Part shown: piece by piece, positions 1 to 8,341 of the stretch
Numbering within the stretch: the first letter of the stretch is position 1
How the letters are laid out: every line of letters starts with the position of its first letter
Origin: Paenarthrobacter sp. AR 02
GTDB taxonomy: Bacteria; Actinomycetota; Actinomycetes; Actinomycetales; Micrococcaceae
Reading direction: 5' to 3'
Assembly: GCF_021538675.1 (NCBI RefSeq)
Contig: NZ_JAJUKH010000001.1
Coordinates: 434,001 to 498,000, forward strand
Length of the DNA: 64,000 nt
Notes under the pieces: generated by a model
What the model was told of the DNA's origin: nothing
The model's database searches: none
What the model saw: the letters and a program-made list of their open reading frames with translations, nothing else
Made by a program: the position numbers and the translations under genes

Positions 1-54
1 TTCGCTGATCATAAGGGGTTGCGCTGGAGGGGTCGATAGTGGGGGCACATGTGA

Positions 55-141
55 CGGCCGGAACGTGAGAGAGCGTCCGCCCGAAACGGCCGGAAAGTGA
101 GAGAGCGTCGGCCCGAAACGGCCGGAACGTGAGAGAGCGTT
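55..141 (+). repeat. 32-bp tandem repeat array, 3 copies
   Basis: Three head-to-tail copies begin at 55, 87 and 119, exactly 32 bp apart. Each contains the core GTGAGAGAGCGT (second copy AAGTGAG instead of ACGTGAG). The array stops directly against the stop codon of the minus-strand glycosyltransferase gene. The same core and period recur at 38556-38731 and, on the other strand, at 37417-37530. There are no spacers, so it is not a CRISPR array. Confidence 0.9.
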
Positions 142-1124
142 TAGGCCCGGCCGCCGAGCCTCTTGGCAAGCAGCATGGGCTTCTTCAGGAACTCCCCCAC
201 GCTTGTCCGTGTCACCACCGTCTGGTTCAGGGCGTCGAGGCGGTCAAGGATGTGATCCAGCTTGGCTGTGGTCTCATCCAGCCGCCGCTGCTGGGCAACG
301 ATGAGTTCCTCCTGCTCGGCAAGGACCCGGGTCAGATAGAGCATGGTGCCAAGGCCGTTTTGGGCGACCTCTTCGCGAAGGTGCTCGTCACGTACCAGGG
401 CATCGTAGCGGGCATGCTCCGCTGCTTTGGCGAAAATGCTGTTCCCATCATGGCCCGCGGACTCGGGGCGCTGTGACCAGAAGGCGAGGGGTTCGCCGTC
501 GAGGAATCCCACCCGCGAGTGGCTCAGGACGCGCAAGTGGAACTCCCAGTCACCCACCACCGGCAGGTTTTCGTTGTAATAGCCCACGGCGTCGTGCAGG
601 CTGCGACGGTACAGGAACGAAATCGGGACAGCGCGGTTGATCTTGAGCATGTCCGCGAGCGTTATTTGGCGCATGTTGGCCCAGAAAATCTCACGTCGGA
701 TGGGCTCAATCCTGCCGTTCACAAGCTCCTCGATGACGATTTCCGTCCGCACCATAACCCCGCTTTCGGCGGCGTGCGCGGGATCATCGAGGTAGGCCAC
801 CGTGCGGGCCAGGAAGTCGGGCGCCCAGAAATCGTCGTCGTCGTGGATCACCACGAACTCCCCCGTGCCTGCTTTCACGCCGGCGTTCGACGCCGCTTCC
901 ATGCCCACGGATTCGGCGTGGTGCAAAGTGGTGATGCGGTTCCGCTCAGCCTCGCTCCGCTGGGAGGTGAGGTGATCGACGTCGGCCGGGTCGCCGCCGT
1001 CGTTGACTATCACCAGCTCGAAGTCCCGGAAAGTCTGGCCAAAGATGTCGTCCAAAGCGCGTGCCAGGAAGGTGGGTCGGTTCTTGGTTCGCGTCACGAT
1101 GGTGACGCGGGCGCCGGTAGTCAT
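141..1124 (-). CDS. Family 2 glycosyltransferase
   Basis: A GT-A type glycosyltransferase, expected to transfer a sugar from a nucleotide-sugar donor in cell-wall or exopolysaccharide synthesis. It opens with the family 2 nucleotide-binding strand (VTIVTRTKNRPTFLARAL), followed by VIVNDGG and the acidic metal-binding stretch IHDDDDFWAPDF, the DXD-type motif. The last ~80 residues form a predicted coiled coil (LAEQEELIVAQQRRLDET) and a basic tail, as in glycosyltransferases that act with other envelope proteins. The ATG at 1124 fits the domain start best. An in-frame TTG at 1154 would overlap the phosphatase stop codon (TTGA) and suggest coupling, but has no clear ribosome binding site. The acceptor is unknown. 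Confidence 0.85.
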   Translation of the reverse strand: MTTGARVTIVTRTKNRPTFLARALDDIFGQTFRDFELVIVNDGGDPADVDHLTSQRSEAERNRITTLHHAESVGMEAASNAGVKAGTGEFVVIHDDDDFWAPDFLARTVAYLDDPAHAAESGVMVRTEIVIEELVNGRIEPIRREIFWANMRQITLADMLKINRAVPISFLYRRSLHDAVGYYNENLPVVGDWEFHLRVLSHSRVGFLDGEPLAFWSQRPESAGHDGNSIFAKAAEHARYDALVRDEHLREEVAQNGLGTMLYLTRVLAEQEELIVAQQRRLDETTAKLDHILDRLDALNQTVVTRTSVGEFLKKPMLLAKRLGGRA

Positions 1125-1150
1125 GCGGGTCCATCCAGTTGGGAGATCAG

Positions 1151-1876
1151 TCAACTCTGCATGGTAGCAGCGTCGGTTGCTGCCAGCTTGGCCCGTACTG
1201 TGGCCAGTTCGGATGGGGACACGCCGTTGGCTGCCAGGAAGCCGGGAGCATCGAGCCTCTTAAGGAACGCCCTCAGGCTGGCCCGCCGACGCGTCAACGT
1301 CGCTTCGAGTTCGGCCTCCGAGAGGTAGGGGTCGTGCGCATGTGGGGCCCCGTGCGTGCGATGACGCTCGTTGATACCACGGGCCGCGAGCTCATAACCG
1401 CTGATGATTTCCTCGTCGGTGTAGCCGGCCAGTCGCTGCAGCATCAGGGCGATCACGCCGCTGCGATCGCGTCCCGCCGAGCAATGGACCACCACTTTGC
1501 CAGGCGACGCCGCGATGGCTTTGAACACCGCGGCCACCTTTTCGGCGAAGAGCCGGAGGTAGTCGGCGTACTGTTCGGGATCCTTGAGATACGGGCCGAA
1601 CAGCTCGCTGAAGCGGCTATGGTCCGGATCTTCCGTGGGGCAATGGACGACGGCGATACGCGCCTTCACGTCCTCGGGCACCTGGGGATCGGTGTCGCGC
1701 GAGGTCCGTTCACGATCGGCGCGCAGGTCAATCACGGTGCGGACGCCGTCGTCGAACATCTGCTGCCAACCTGCTTCGGTGACCCACTCATGGCGGCCCA
1801 TCCTGTAAACGTCACCGGCGATCCGCCACGCGTTGACAACTCCGTCCCAGTGCACGCTTTCGTGAGCTGAATCCAT
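1151..1876 (-). CDS. Tyrosine-protein phosphatase (Y_phosphatase3 type)
   Basis: A cytoplasmic dual-specificity/tyrosine phosphatase of the actinobacterial PtpB-like group. The P-loop HCSAGRDRSG at residues 131-140 carries the nucleophile Cys132 and the phosphate-binding Arg (C-X5-R). Upstream are the typical strand TVIDLRADRE and a YADYLRLF helix. An open frame extends to 2023, but the extension overlaps the upstream SGNH gene and is low-complexity. The start is set at MDSAHES (1876), with 1894 (MCLAGS) as the alternative. Neither has a strong Shine-Dalgarno sequence. It ends at the start of the glycosyltransferase gene. Related proteins dephosphorylate tyrosine, serine/threonine or phosphoinositide; the substrate here is unknown. 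Confidence 0.85.
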   Translation of the reverse strand: MDSAHESVHWDGVVNAWRIAGDVYRMGRHEWVTEAGWQQMFDDGVRTVIDLRADRERTSRDTDPQVPEDVKARIAVVHCPTEDPDHSRFSELFGPYLKDPEQYADYLRLFAEKVAAVFKAIAASPGKVVVHCSAGRDRSGVIALMLQRLAGYTDEEIISGYELAARGINERHRTHGAPHAHDPYLSEAELEATLTRRRASLRAFLKRLDAPGFLAANGVSPSELATVRAKLAATDAATMQS

Positions 1877-1931
1877 AGAGCCAGCTAAGCACATTGGCTC
1901 GCCGGAGGTGCTACCCCCGGCGAGCCCAAGG

Positions 1932-2849
1932 CTACGGATTGACGGGCTGCGCCGGGACCACCGATGAGAGCAGGGCGGCGGCGTAAGCCTGGTGTCCGGC
2001 AGCGTTCGGGTGGAAGTTGGCATCCGGAAGCAGGGTCGACGGAGGCACCGGGGGCGCCAGCACGATCCACGGTTCCGGCGAATTCACTGCGTGACCAAGG
2101 AACCGCTGGGTCACATCAACAAAAACCGCCTTGGTCCGGCTGAGCTTGACGGCATCGGCGATCGCCTTATTCAGGGCATCAACAGCGGAATTCACCTGGA
2201 CCTGGTTTTCCACCGGGACCACAGTGACGCCAGGGAGAACCAGGGGGCCTCGGGTCGGATCGAAAAGCCTCGGATATCCCATGACTGCAATGGCTGCCTG
2301 CGGCGCGGAAGCCCGGAGCAACGCGTATGTTCCCGCGAGCCCAAGAGTGATCGCCGGCAGCTTGGCGCGGATTCCCGCCACAGTGGCGGCACATGTGGCC
2401 GTATCGGGGCTGGCGCAGTCGCGCAGGGCGAGCAGGCTCCCGGCGTCGATGGCACCCGCAGTGATGCTCACCAATTCTGCCTTGGCCAGCGCAGATCTGC
2501 CGGTCCTGCTGAGAATCTGTTGAACCACCGACGGGGCACCGTTATAGAAAGGGCCGCCCGGAACAAGCAAAGCTCCATGGCACGCAAGATTGGCCAGCAA
2601 GGTTACCTGTCCGGTGGCTGCAACCAGATCGACGTAGCCGCCCTTGCTTTGCCAGCACCCCGGCGGGGTCGGCGCGTATAAATCCCCCGCACCCGTTCCG
2701 GCCGTGTACGAATCTCCGAGTGCCACATAGTCGGGCAGCGGCGGCGCGGCCGCCGTGGCCGGGCTGGCCGTGAAACCCAGACAAAGAGCCAGGATGGCGA
2801 GACCGCCCGCAAAAGCCGGGCGCCGCCGTCGTGCTTGATGAGTTGCCAT
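1932..2849 (-). CDS. Secreted SGNH/GDSL hydrolase (lipase/esterase)
   Basis: The 305-residue protein starts with a classical signal peptide: a basic QARRRR segment, a hydrophobic core and cleavage near ATAAA (residues ~30-36), so it is exported. Block I is GDSYTAG with the nucleophile Ser47. The C-terminal DANFHPNAAGHQAYA supplies the catalytic Asp/His pair. Between them is the Cys-containing region usual for actinobacterial SGNH hydrolases, whose disulfides stabilise the extracellular fold. It probably hydrolyses acyl esters of lipids or polysaccharides. It is alone in its transcription direction upstream, with a 159-bp gap to the GNAT gene. Confidence 0.87.
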   Translation of the reverse strand: MATHQARRRRPAFAGGLAILALCLGFTASPATAAAPPLPDYVALGDSYTAGTGAGDLYAPTPPGCWQSKGGYVDLVAATGQVTLLANLACHGALLVPGGPFYNGAPSVVQQILSRTGRSALAKAELVSITAGAIDAGSLLALRDCASPDTATCAATVAGIRAKLPAITLGLAGTYALLRASAPQAAIAVMGYPRLFDPTRGPLVLPGVTVVPVENQVQVNSAVDALNKAIADAVKLSRTKAVFVDVTQRFLGHAVNSPEPWIVLAPPVPPSTLLPDANFHPNAAGHQAYAAALLSSVVPAQPVNP

Positions 2850-3008
2850 GGTGAATCCCCTTTTTTACCGCTCGTTGGGGCTCCGGTTCCGCATGCGCGG
2901 AAGTCACGGCTCGCCCACCAGTCGGCCGCGCACCGGGGCAATGTGTTGGCTAGATTACGCCTGCGGCTGCGGAGGGAAAAGACCTTGCGTGCGCATAGTG
3001 CCGAAAGC

Positions 3009-3611
3009 TCACCCCTCGGCGCGGTACTTGGCCAAGCGGAACTCCAGACCATTCCGCACGGCGGGCCATTCGTGCTCCAGGATGGAGAACACCACGGTGT
3101 CGCGGAGCGCTCCATCTGCGCTGCGCGAGTGGTTCCGGAGCACGCCGTCCTGCTTTGCGCCGAGCCGGGCGATCGCCTCGCGGGATTGCTGGTTCAGCCA
3201 GTGCGTGCGGAACTCCACGGCCGGGCAACCCAGCGTTTCGAAGGCGTGCCGCAGGAGCAGCAGCTTGGAATCCGGATTGGTTCCTGTGCCGTGCGCCGAC
3301 ACCGCGTTCCACGTGGAGCCGATCTCGACACGGGGTGTCACGGCGTCGATGTTCATGTACGTGGTCATGCCGATGAGCCTGCCCGTGGCGTTTGAGCGCG
3401 TGGCGAACGGCAGCATGGAACCCTTTGCCTGCAGGTCCAGGCGCCGATCAATCTCGGCGGCCATACCCTCCGGAGCCGGAACCGAGGTGTACCAGAGCTT
3501 CCACAGTTCGCCGTCGCGGGCAGCATCCACCAGCCCGTCATGGTGTTCCTGGCCCAGAGGTTCCAGCGTCACGAAGTTTCCGGTCAGGGTGATGGGTTCA
3601 ATTGAAGTCAC
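3009..3611 (-). CDS. GNAT family N-acetyltransferase (RimJ/RimL-like)
   Basis: A 200-residue acetyl-CoA-dependent N-acetyltransferase. It has the RimL-type layout LTGNFVTLEPLGQEHHDGL at the N-terminus, a central strand IEIGSTWNAVSAHGTGTN preceding the acetyl-CoA loop, and the C-terminal NQQSREAIARLGAKQDG, which packs against the cofactor. This family acetylates protein N-termini or small amines; the substrate cannot be told from sequence. The GTG start at 3611 has no Shine-Dalgarno sequence but lies 6 nt after a TAGGCT -10 box, so the mRNA is probably leaderless. Confidence 0.85.
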   Translation of the reverse strand: MTSIEPITLTGNFVTLEPLGQEHHDGLVDAARDGELWKLWYTSVPAPEGMAAEIDRRLDLQAKGSMLPFATRSNATGRLIGMTTYMNIDAVTPRVEIGSTWNAVSAHGTGTNPDSKLLLLRHAFETLGCPAVEFRTHWLNQQSREAIARLGAKQDGVLRNHSRSADGALRDTVVFSILEHEWPAVRNGLEFRLAKYRAEG

Positions 3612-3617
3612 CCGGCT

Positions 3618-3623
3618 AGCCTA
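3618..3623 (-). promoter_or_regulatory. -10 box of a leaderless promoter (GNAT gene)
   Basis: TAGGCT on the minus strand is separated by exactly 6 nt from the GTG start at 3611. It is one of about ten genes in this window with a TANNNT-like hexamer followed by 6 nt and then the start codon. Confidence 0.5.
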
Positions 3624-3637
3624 ACCGGCCCTGCGCA

Positions 3638-4501
3638 CTAGTCTTTCCAGTCGAAGAAGCCCTTGCCTGACTTGCGCCCCAGCTCGCCACGCGCCACCTT
3701 GTCACGGAGGATCTGCGGCGGCGCGAAGCGATCGCCCAGCGTTGAATGCAAGTACTCGGCAATGCCCAGGCGGACATCCAGCCCCACAATGTCAGTGGTC
3801 TTCAGCGGTCCCGTGGGGTGTTTGTAGCCAAGAACCATGGCGGCATCGATGTCCTCCGCCGACGCCACGCCCTCCTCCACCATGCGCATCGCCTCCAGCG
3901 CAATCGCCACACCCAAGCGGGAGGATGCGAAGCCTGGAGCGTCATTGACGACGACGGCGGTCTTGCCGAGTGCCTCGGTCCAGCTTTTCGCCGCAACAGC
4001 CAGTTCGGGAGACGTCTTTTCGCCCAGCACCACTTCAATCAGGGTTGATGCGGGCACGGGATTGAAGAAGTGGAGCCCCACAAAATGGGTGGGCCGACGA
4101 AGCTCGTTTGCGAGGCCGGAGACGGACAGCGAGGAAGTGTTGGAGGCCAGGAATGCGTCCGCGGACAAGTGCTCCTCCACAGCCTTAAGGGCGCCGACCT
4201 TGAGTTCGTAGTCCTCCGGGACTGCTTCCACCACAAGCCCACAGTGGACGAAGGAAGCGTAGTCAGTGGAGGTGCTGAAGCGTGCCAATGCTTCCTCGGG
4301 CGTCCCCTCCAGGGTGCCGCGGGCGGCGGACTTGGCCACGGCCTCCGCCACCCGGCCCTGGGCTCCGGCGGCAGCCTCATGGTCACGCTCAACGACGATC
4401 ACTGTGGCGCCCTTGGTCAGGAAGGCGTGTGCGATCCCGGCACCCATGCGGCCGCCGCCCAGGACTCCAACAACGTGCGGTAGGGCGGTAAGGTCGGTCA
4501 T
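3638..4501 (-). CDS. 3-hydroxyacyl-CoA dehydrogenase (PaaH/Hbd-like)
   Basis: A 287-residue NAD-dependent dehydrogenase that oxidises a (3S)-hydroxyacyl-CoA to the 3-oxoacyl-CoA. The N-terminal Rossmann loop is GVLGGGRMGAGIAHAFL. The active-site region GLHFFNPVP carries the catalytic His, and NDAPGFASSRL and HPTGPLKTTDIVGLD are the usual C-terminal helical-domain motifs. The length fits the short single-domain HBD family. The gene is third in an operon: its ATG overlaps the stop of the enoyl-CoA hydratase (ATGA). With a 3-oxoadipyl-CoA-type thiolase upstream, the likely substrate is 3-hydroxyadipyl-CoA from phenylacetate degradation. 3-hydroxybutyryl-CoA is the alternative. Confidence 0.88.
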   Translation of the reverse strand: MTDLTALPHVVGVLGGGRMGAGIAHAFLTKGATVIVVERDHEAAAGAQGRVAEAVAKSAARGTLEGTPEEALARFSTSTDYASFVHCGLVVEAVPEDYELKVGALKAVEEHLSADAFLASNTSSLSVSGLANELRRPTHFVGLHFFNPVPASTLIEVVLGEKTSPELAVAAKSWTEALGKTAVVVNDAPGFASSRLGVAIALEAMRMVEEGVASAEDIDAAMVLGYKHPTGPLKTTDIVGLDVRLGIAEYLHSTLGDRFAPPQILRDKVARGELGRKSGKGFFDWKD

Positions 4502-5301
4502 TTCTGGGTCCTGTCCTGCGTGGGAGCGTCTGTGTCTTGCGAAGCTTTGGCCGATTTTTTGTCGAGGAACGCCTGCATCCGGTCGAACTTGGCCTGGGAC
4601 TCGAAGAGGATGCCCTGGGCGAGGGTGTCGATCAACGGGTGGGCTTCAGCCGGGGCATGGAATACGGACTTGGTGATCCGCACGGCCAAGGGGTCCTGAC
4701 GACCGATCTTGTCAGCAAGGGTGTGGGCCGCGTCCATGAGCTCAGGTGCCTCGACGATGGCGGTGATGAGGTTGATCCGCAGGGCTTCCTCTGCCCGCAG
4801 GACCGCACCGGCCAGGAGAATCTCTTTGGCCTTTGGTTCACCCACGAGTTCCTTGAGCCGCCAGGTGGCGCCGGCCGCAGCCAGGATCCCCAGACCCGTC
4901 TCCGGGTTTCCGATCCGGATGCTTGGAGTGCCGATCCGGAAGTCCGCGGCGTAGGCGAGTTCGGCGCCCCCGCCCAGGCAATACCCGTCCAATGCCGCGA
5001 TGACGGGCATGGGAAGTTTGGCGATGCGGGCGAAAATCGTGGAGTTGATTCCTTGGAGGGCATCGTCTCGGCGGCGTTCGCGCAGCTGGCCGATGTCAGC
5101 ACCCGAGGCGAAGACGCCGTCCGTGCCGGCGATGATCAGGACCTTCGGGCTCCGTTCCAGCTCGGCGCAAACGAGGTGGAGCTCATCGACCATCTGCTGG
5201 TCGATGGCGTTGCGGACCTCGGGCCGGTTCAACAGGACGGTGAGCCGGTCTTCGCGCTCCTCGATAAGGAGGGTGGAGAAATCTTCCGGGTTCAGTGCCA
5301 T
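4498..5301 (-). CDS. Enoyl-CoA hydratase/isomerase family protein (PaaF/PaaG-like)
   Basis: A 267-residue crotonase-fold enzyme that hydrates or isomerises an enoyl-CoA. The oxyanion-hole segments are visible as FASGADIGQLRER and ALDGYCLGGGAELAYAADFRI, and NPETGLGILAAAGATWRL carries the usual catalytic-loop region. The C-terminus has a lysine-rich tail (DKKSAKASQDTD). The start is ATG 5301, sharing one base with the stop of the thiolase (TAATG). The ORF could open upstream, but only inside the thiolase. It is the middle gene of the three-gene beta-oxidation operon. Confidence 0.88.
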   Translation of the reverse strand: MALNPEDFSTLLIEEREDRLTVLLNRPEVRNAIDQQMVDELHLVCAELERSPKVLIIAGTDGVFASGADIGQLRERRRDDALQGINSTIFARIAKLPMPVIAALDGYCLGGGAELAYAADFRIGTPSIRIGNPETGLGILAAAGATWRLKELVGEPKAKEILLAGAVLRAEEALRINLITAIVEAPELMDAAHTLADKIGRQDPLAVRITKSVFHAPAEAHPLIDTLAQGILFESQAKFDRMQAFLDKKSAKASQDTDAPTQDRTQK

Positions 5302-6527
5302 TACACGCCTTCCAGCAGCATCGCAGTTCCTTGCCCGACGCCGATGCACATGGTCGCCAGGCCCAGCTTCGGTCCGGTTGTGGAAGCGAGTTCGCGCTCC
5401 ATCCGGCCCAACAGGGTGATGGCAATCCGCGAGCCGCTGGAACCCAGCGGGTGTCCCAAACTGATGGCACCGCCGTCGTTGTTCACGATATCCGGGTTCA
5501 ATCCGAGACGGCGCATGCTGGCCAGGGACTGCGTAGCGAAAGCCTCGTTGAGTTCCACGGCACCGAGCTTGTCCACGGTGAGGCCCGTGCGTGCCAGGAT
5601 CTTTTGGGTTGCCGGCACCGGGCCGATTCCCATGATCTCCGGTTCGCAGCCCGCTGACGCGTCATCCACAATGCGGGCACGCGGCGTCAGGCCGAACTTT
5701 TTGATGGCTTCTTCAGAGGCGACGATGATGGCGGAGGCGCCGTCGTTCAGGGTGGAGGAGTTGCCGGCCGTGACCACGGAGCCGCCGGGGACCACGGGAC
5801 GAAGCCCGGCAAGGACATCCATGGTGGTGCCCAGCCGGGGGCCTTCGTCCATATCCACGACTGTCTCGGATTTCCGCGTCTTGACGGTGACCGGAACGAT
5901 TTCGTCCTTGAACCGGCCCCCGGCAATGGCGGCCAATGCCCGTTCGTGCGAGCGGACCGCGAAAGCGTCGGCGTCCTCACGGGAGATGTTGTCCACACGG
6001 GCCACTTCCTCGGCCGTTTCCGGCATGGAGTAGGTCATCTTGCCGTCGCGGGAGAGCTCGCCCTTGGTGAAGCGCGGGTTGGTGAAACGCCAGCCGATCG
6101 AGGTGTCGAAGATCTGGCCCGGCTTGGCGAAAGCCGTCGTCGGCTTTTCCTGGACCCAGGGCGCACGGCTCATGGACTCGACGCCACCGGCCACCACGAT
6201 GTCCGCGGCACCGGATTTGATCATCTGGCCGGCCATGATGATGGCGCTCAGCCCGGAAGCGCACAGCCGGTTCACTGTGATGCCCGGGATGTGGAGGGGA
6301 AGTCCGGCCAGGATGGTCGCCATGCGTGCGACGTTGCGGTTTTCTTCACCGGCGCCGTTGGCGTTACCGAGAATCACCTCGTCAATGGTGTCAGGATCGA
6401 CGCCGGCACGCGCCACTGCTTCCAGGACCACCAATGCTGCGAGGTCGTCGGGACGGACAGAGGACAGCGCCCCACCGTAGCGACCTACAGGCGTACGGGC
6501 GCCACCAACAAGAAAAGCCTCGACCAT
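5301..6527 (-). CDS. Thiolase, 3-oxoadipyl-CoA/acetyl-CoA acyltransferase type (PaaJ/PcaF-like)
   Basis: A 408-residue thiolase that cleaves a 3-oxoacyl-CoA with CoA. The acyl-accepting cysteine is Cys89 in NRLCASGLSA. The C-terminal GHPLGSSG and CIGVGQG motifs give the catalytic His and second Cys. NANGAGEENRNVARMA and the DTSIGWRFTNPRF segment are characteristic of beta-ketoadipyl-CoA thiolases (PaaJ/PcaF), not of the generic AtoB type. The start ATG 6527 has AAGGA 6 nt upstream; an ORF extension to 6620 runs into the promoter. It is the first gene of the operon with the hydratase and dehydrogenase. Exact substrate specificity remains an inference. Confidence 0.88.
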   Translation of the reverse strand: MVEAFLVGGARTPVGRYGGALSSVRPDDLAALVVLEAVARAGVDPDTIDEVILGNANGAGEENRNVARMATILAGLPLHIPGITVNRLCASGLSAIIMAGQMIKSGAADIVVAGGVESMSRAPWVQEKPTTAFAKPGQIFDTSIGWRFTNPRFTKGELSRDGKMTYSMPETAEEVARVDNISREDADAFAVRSHERALAAIAGGRFKDEIVPVTVKTRKSETVVDMDEGPRLGTTMDVLAGLRPVVPGGSVVTAGNSSTLNDGASAIIVASEEAIKKFGLTPRARIVDDASAGCEPEIMGIGPVPATQKILARTGLTVDKLGAVELNEAFATQSLASMRRLGLNPDIVNNDGGAISLGHPLGSSGSRIAITLLGRMERELASTTGPKLGLATMCIGVGQGTAMLLEGV

Positions 6528-6572
6528 GAGAACATCCTTCGCGAAGTGAAAGGGACCGGTCGAGAATAATCT

Positions 6573-6586
6573 ACCGACCGTTCGTT
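6573..6586. promoter_or_regulatory. Candidate TetR-family operator upstream of the thiolase operon
   Basis: ACCGACCGTTCGTT is an imperfect inverted repeat (5 of 7 base pairs match around the central CG). It sits ~46 bp before the thiolase start, in an AT-rich promoter segment. TetR regulators of phenylacetate and acyl-CoA catabolism in actinobacteria bind similar ACCGACCG-type palindromes. No TetR gene lies in the window. Confidence 0.4.
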
Positions 6587-6646
6587 CTATAAAGATTACA
6601 CGGACCGGCTGGACGGTCAACAGATGAAGACCGGCCCAACCCCGAT

Positions 6647-7303
6647 TCAGACCACCCGGATCCCCACGTGCCCAGCCAAGAGCGGCGCCAGCAAGCTCAG
6701 TTGGTAGTCATCAATCACGACGCCGGCCAGACCGGCCAGGCCGTTGACTCCGCGGAACTCGGAAGTCCGCAGATCCACGTCCTTCAGCTTGGCACCGGTG
6801 ACATCCAAGGTGCCGATGGTGCAGTTCTTCAACGCCAGCCGTGTCCCGGTGCATCCACCGAGGTCAAGCTCGTTGATGATGCAGTCGGAGATCTGAACAT
6901 CCATGAGTTTGGAGCCCCGGAGGTTCACGTAATCAAGCTTGCCGCCGTCGATGCGGACCGAACGCCAGTTGCCTTCGTAAAGTTCGGCTGATCCCCACCG
7001 GGGGTTGCTGATCTCCACGTCCTGCCACGATGTCCGGGCAGCCATGAAGACCGGTGCGTAGGGTTCGGCCAGGACGCACTCCCTGAACGTGGCGCCGCGC
7101 AGTTGGGCCTCGTTGAAGGACACGCTGTTGAACTCGCACTCGATGAAATCTGCGCCGCTCAGTTCCTCTCCCTCCGCAGATACGCGGGTGAGGCGGACGC
7201 CGTCGTACCTTTCACCCCGCTGGAAGTCCGGGGCGTCGTCATCACGAAGTTCGTCCAACCGCACTGGGGAAATTTTGGGGGCTGCAACCTTGGCCACCGG
7301 CAT
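6647..7303 (-). CDS. Pentapeptide repeat-containing protein
   Basis: A 218-residue cytoplasmic protein. From about residue 45 it has successive A(D/N)LXX-like pentapeptides: LSGADFIECEFNSVSFNEAQ, LRGATFRECVL, LDYVNLRGSKLMDVQISDC, LDVTGAKLKDVDLRTSEF. This predicts a right-handed quadrilateral beta-helix. Some family members mimic DNA and protect gyrase, but most have no known role and none can be assigned here. The start at MPVAKVAAPK (7303) is preferred; the open frame continues to 7531 with unlikely Cys/His-rich sequence that overlaps the divergent dienelactone hydrolase. Confidence 0.82.
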   Translation of the reverse strand: MPVAKVAAPKISPVRLDELRDDDAPDFQRGERYDGVRLTRVSAEGEELSGADFIECEFNSVSFNEAQLRGATFRECVLAEPYAPVFMAARTSWQDVEISNPRWGSAELYEGNWRSVRIDGGKLDYVNLRGSKLMDVQISDCIINELDLGGCTGTRLALKNCTIGTLDVTGAKLKDVDLRTSEFRGVNGLAGLAGVVIDDYQLSLLAPLLAGHVGIRVV

Positions 7304-7523
7304 CAGAGGGTTTCCCGCGTGGTGATCAGGGACAGTTCGGGCCAAACCCTCGTTGGTCCGGCGGTGATGTGCTGCGTCAATGTGGTGGATAGTTCCATGC
7401 CTCGAGCCTATCCCCGGCTGCCGACAAAGACCGACGGCCGGTCCTTGCCTGAACGGTTCCGATGGCGAAAACTGACTTGAGTCGGCGCACTCCATGGCGC
7501 TGCACGCACAGCGAAAGGCCCCC

Positions 7524-8249
7524 ATGGTCACTATCGATTTGAGCGCAACGAGCCAGGCGTCCGGAGGTTCCTCCGCGTTGCAGGGCTACTTGGCCGAGCC
7601 CGACGGCGTTGGACCGTTCCCGGGAGTGGTGATGATCCACGAGGCCTTCGGACTGGATGATGTGATGCGTCGCAACGCAGACCGGCTCGCAGAGGCGGGC
7701 TACCTGACGTTGGCAGTGGACCTATACAGTGACGGCGGCCCCCGGCGCTGCCTGGTGGCCACCATGCGCGCCATGCTCGCGGGCGAAGGCCGGGCCTTCA
7801 CCGACATCTCCACCGCCAAAGCCTGGTTGCGGGCGGACGGCAAGTGCACGGGGAAGGTGGGCGTCATTGGCTTCTGCATGGGCGGTGCGTTCGCGCTGCT
7901 GGCCGCCAACGACGGTTTTAATGCCGCGTCCGTGAACTACGGCCAATTGCCCCGGGACCTGCACAGCGCCCTCGAAGGCTCCTGCCCGATGGTCGCGAAT
8001 TACGGCGGCAAGGACCGGACCTTGCCCGGAGCGGCAGCGAAATTGGAGGCGGGCCTCACCAGCCTGCGCATTGAGCACGACGTCAAGGAATTTCCGACGG
8101 CGGGCCACGCCTTCATGAACGACGCCCCCATTGGCCCGAAAGTGCTCCGTCCACTGATGCGGGTCATGGGCATCAAACCCGATCCTGCCTCCGCCCCGGA
8201 AGCGTGGCGCCGTATCGAGGACCATTTCGCCAAGCACCTGACGGACTGA
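7524..8249 (+). CDS. Dienelactone hydrolase family protein
   Basis: A 241-residue alpha/beta hydrolase of the dienelactone hydrolase family, with a cysteine nucleophile. Cys118 lies in the elbow GFCMGG. The acid is Asp in YGGKDRTLPG and the base is His in AGHAFMN near the end. The N-terminal FPGVVMIHEAFGLDDVM region is the usual oxyanion strand-loop. Such enzymes open the lactone of dienelactones in chloro- or hydroxy-aromatic degradation, but many act on other esters. The start is ATG 7524, with AAAGG 10 nt upstream. It is transcribed divergently from the pentapeptide gene and ends at a strong two-way terminator. Confidence 0.88.
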   Translation: MVTIDLSATSQASGGSSALQGYLAEPDGVGPFPGVVMIHEAFGLDDVMRRNADRLAEAGYLTLAVDLYSDGGPRRCLVATMRAMLAGEGRAFTDISTAKAWLRADGKCTGKVGVIGFCMGGAFALLAANDGFNAASVNYGQLPRDLHSALEGSCPMVANYGGKDRTLPGAAAKLEAGLTSLRIEHDVKEFPTAGHAFMNDAPIGPKVLRPLMRVMGIKPDPASAPEAWRRIEDHFAKHLTD

Positions 8250-8268
8250 ACCGGCAACGGAAGCAAAA

Positions 8269-8325
8269 ACGACGGCGGGCGCCGCCTGGGGTGAACTGGT
8301 CACCCAAGGCGGCACCCGCCGTCGT
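8269..8325. terminator. Long bidirectional hairpin terminator
   Basis: An 11-bp stem (8269-8279 with 8315-8325), one mismatch, then a 7-bp stem (8281-8287 with 8307-8313), one mismatch, then a 6-bp stem (8289-8294 with 8300-8305) closed by a 5-nt loop. On the minus strand it is followed by GTTTTTG, giving a U-tract for the permease transcript. It also faces the end of the dienelactone hydrolase gene. Confidence 0.85.
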
Positions 8326-8341
8326 GCGTTCTGTAGAACCG

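Noticed and set aside
4537..6033. 498-residue plus-strand ORF
   Set aside because: Runs antisense through the enoyl-CoA hydratase and thiolase genes and shows no family motif.
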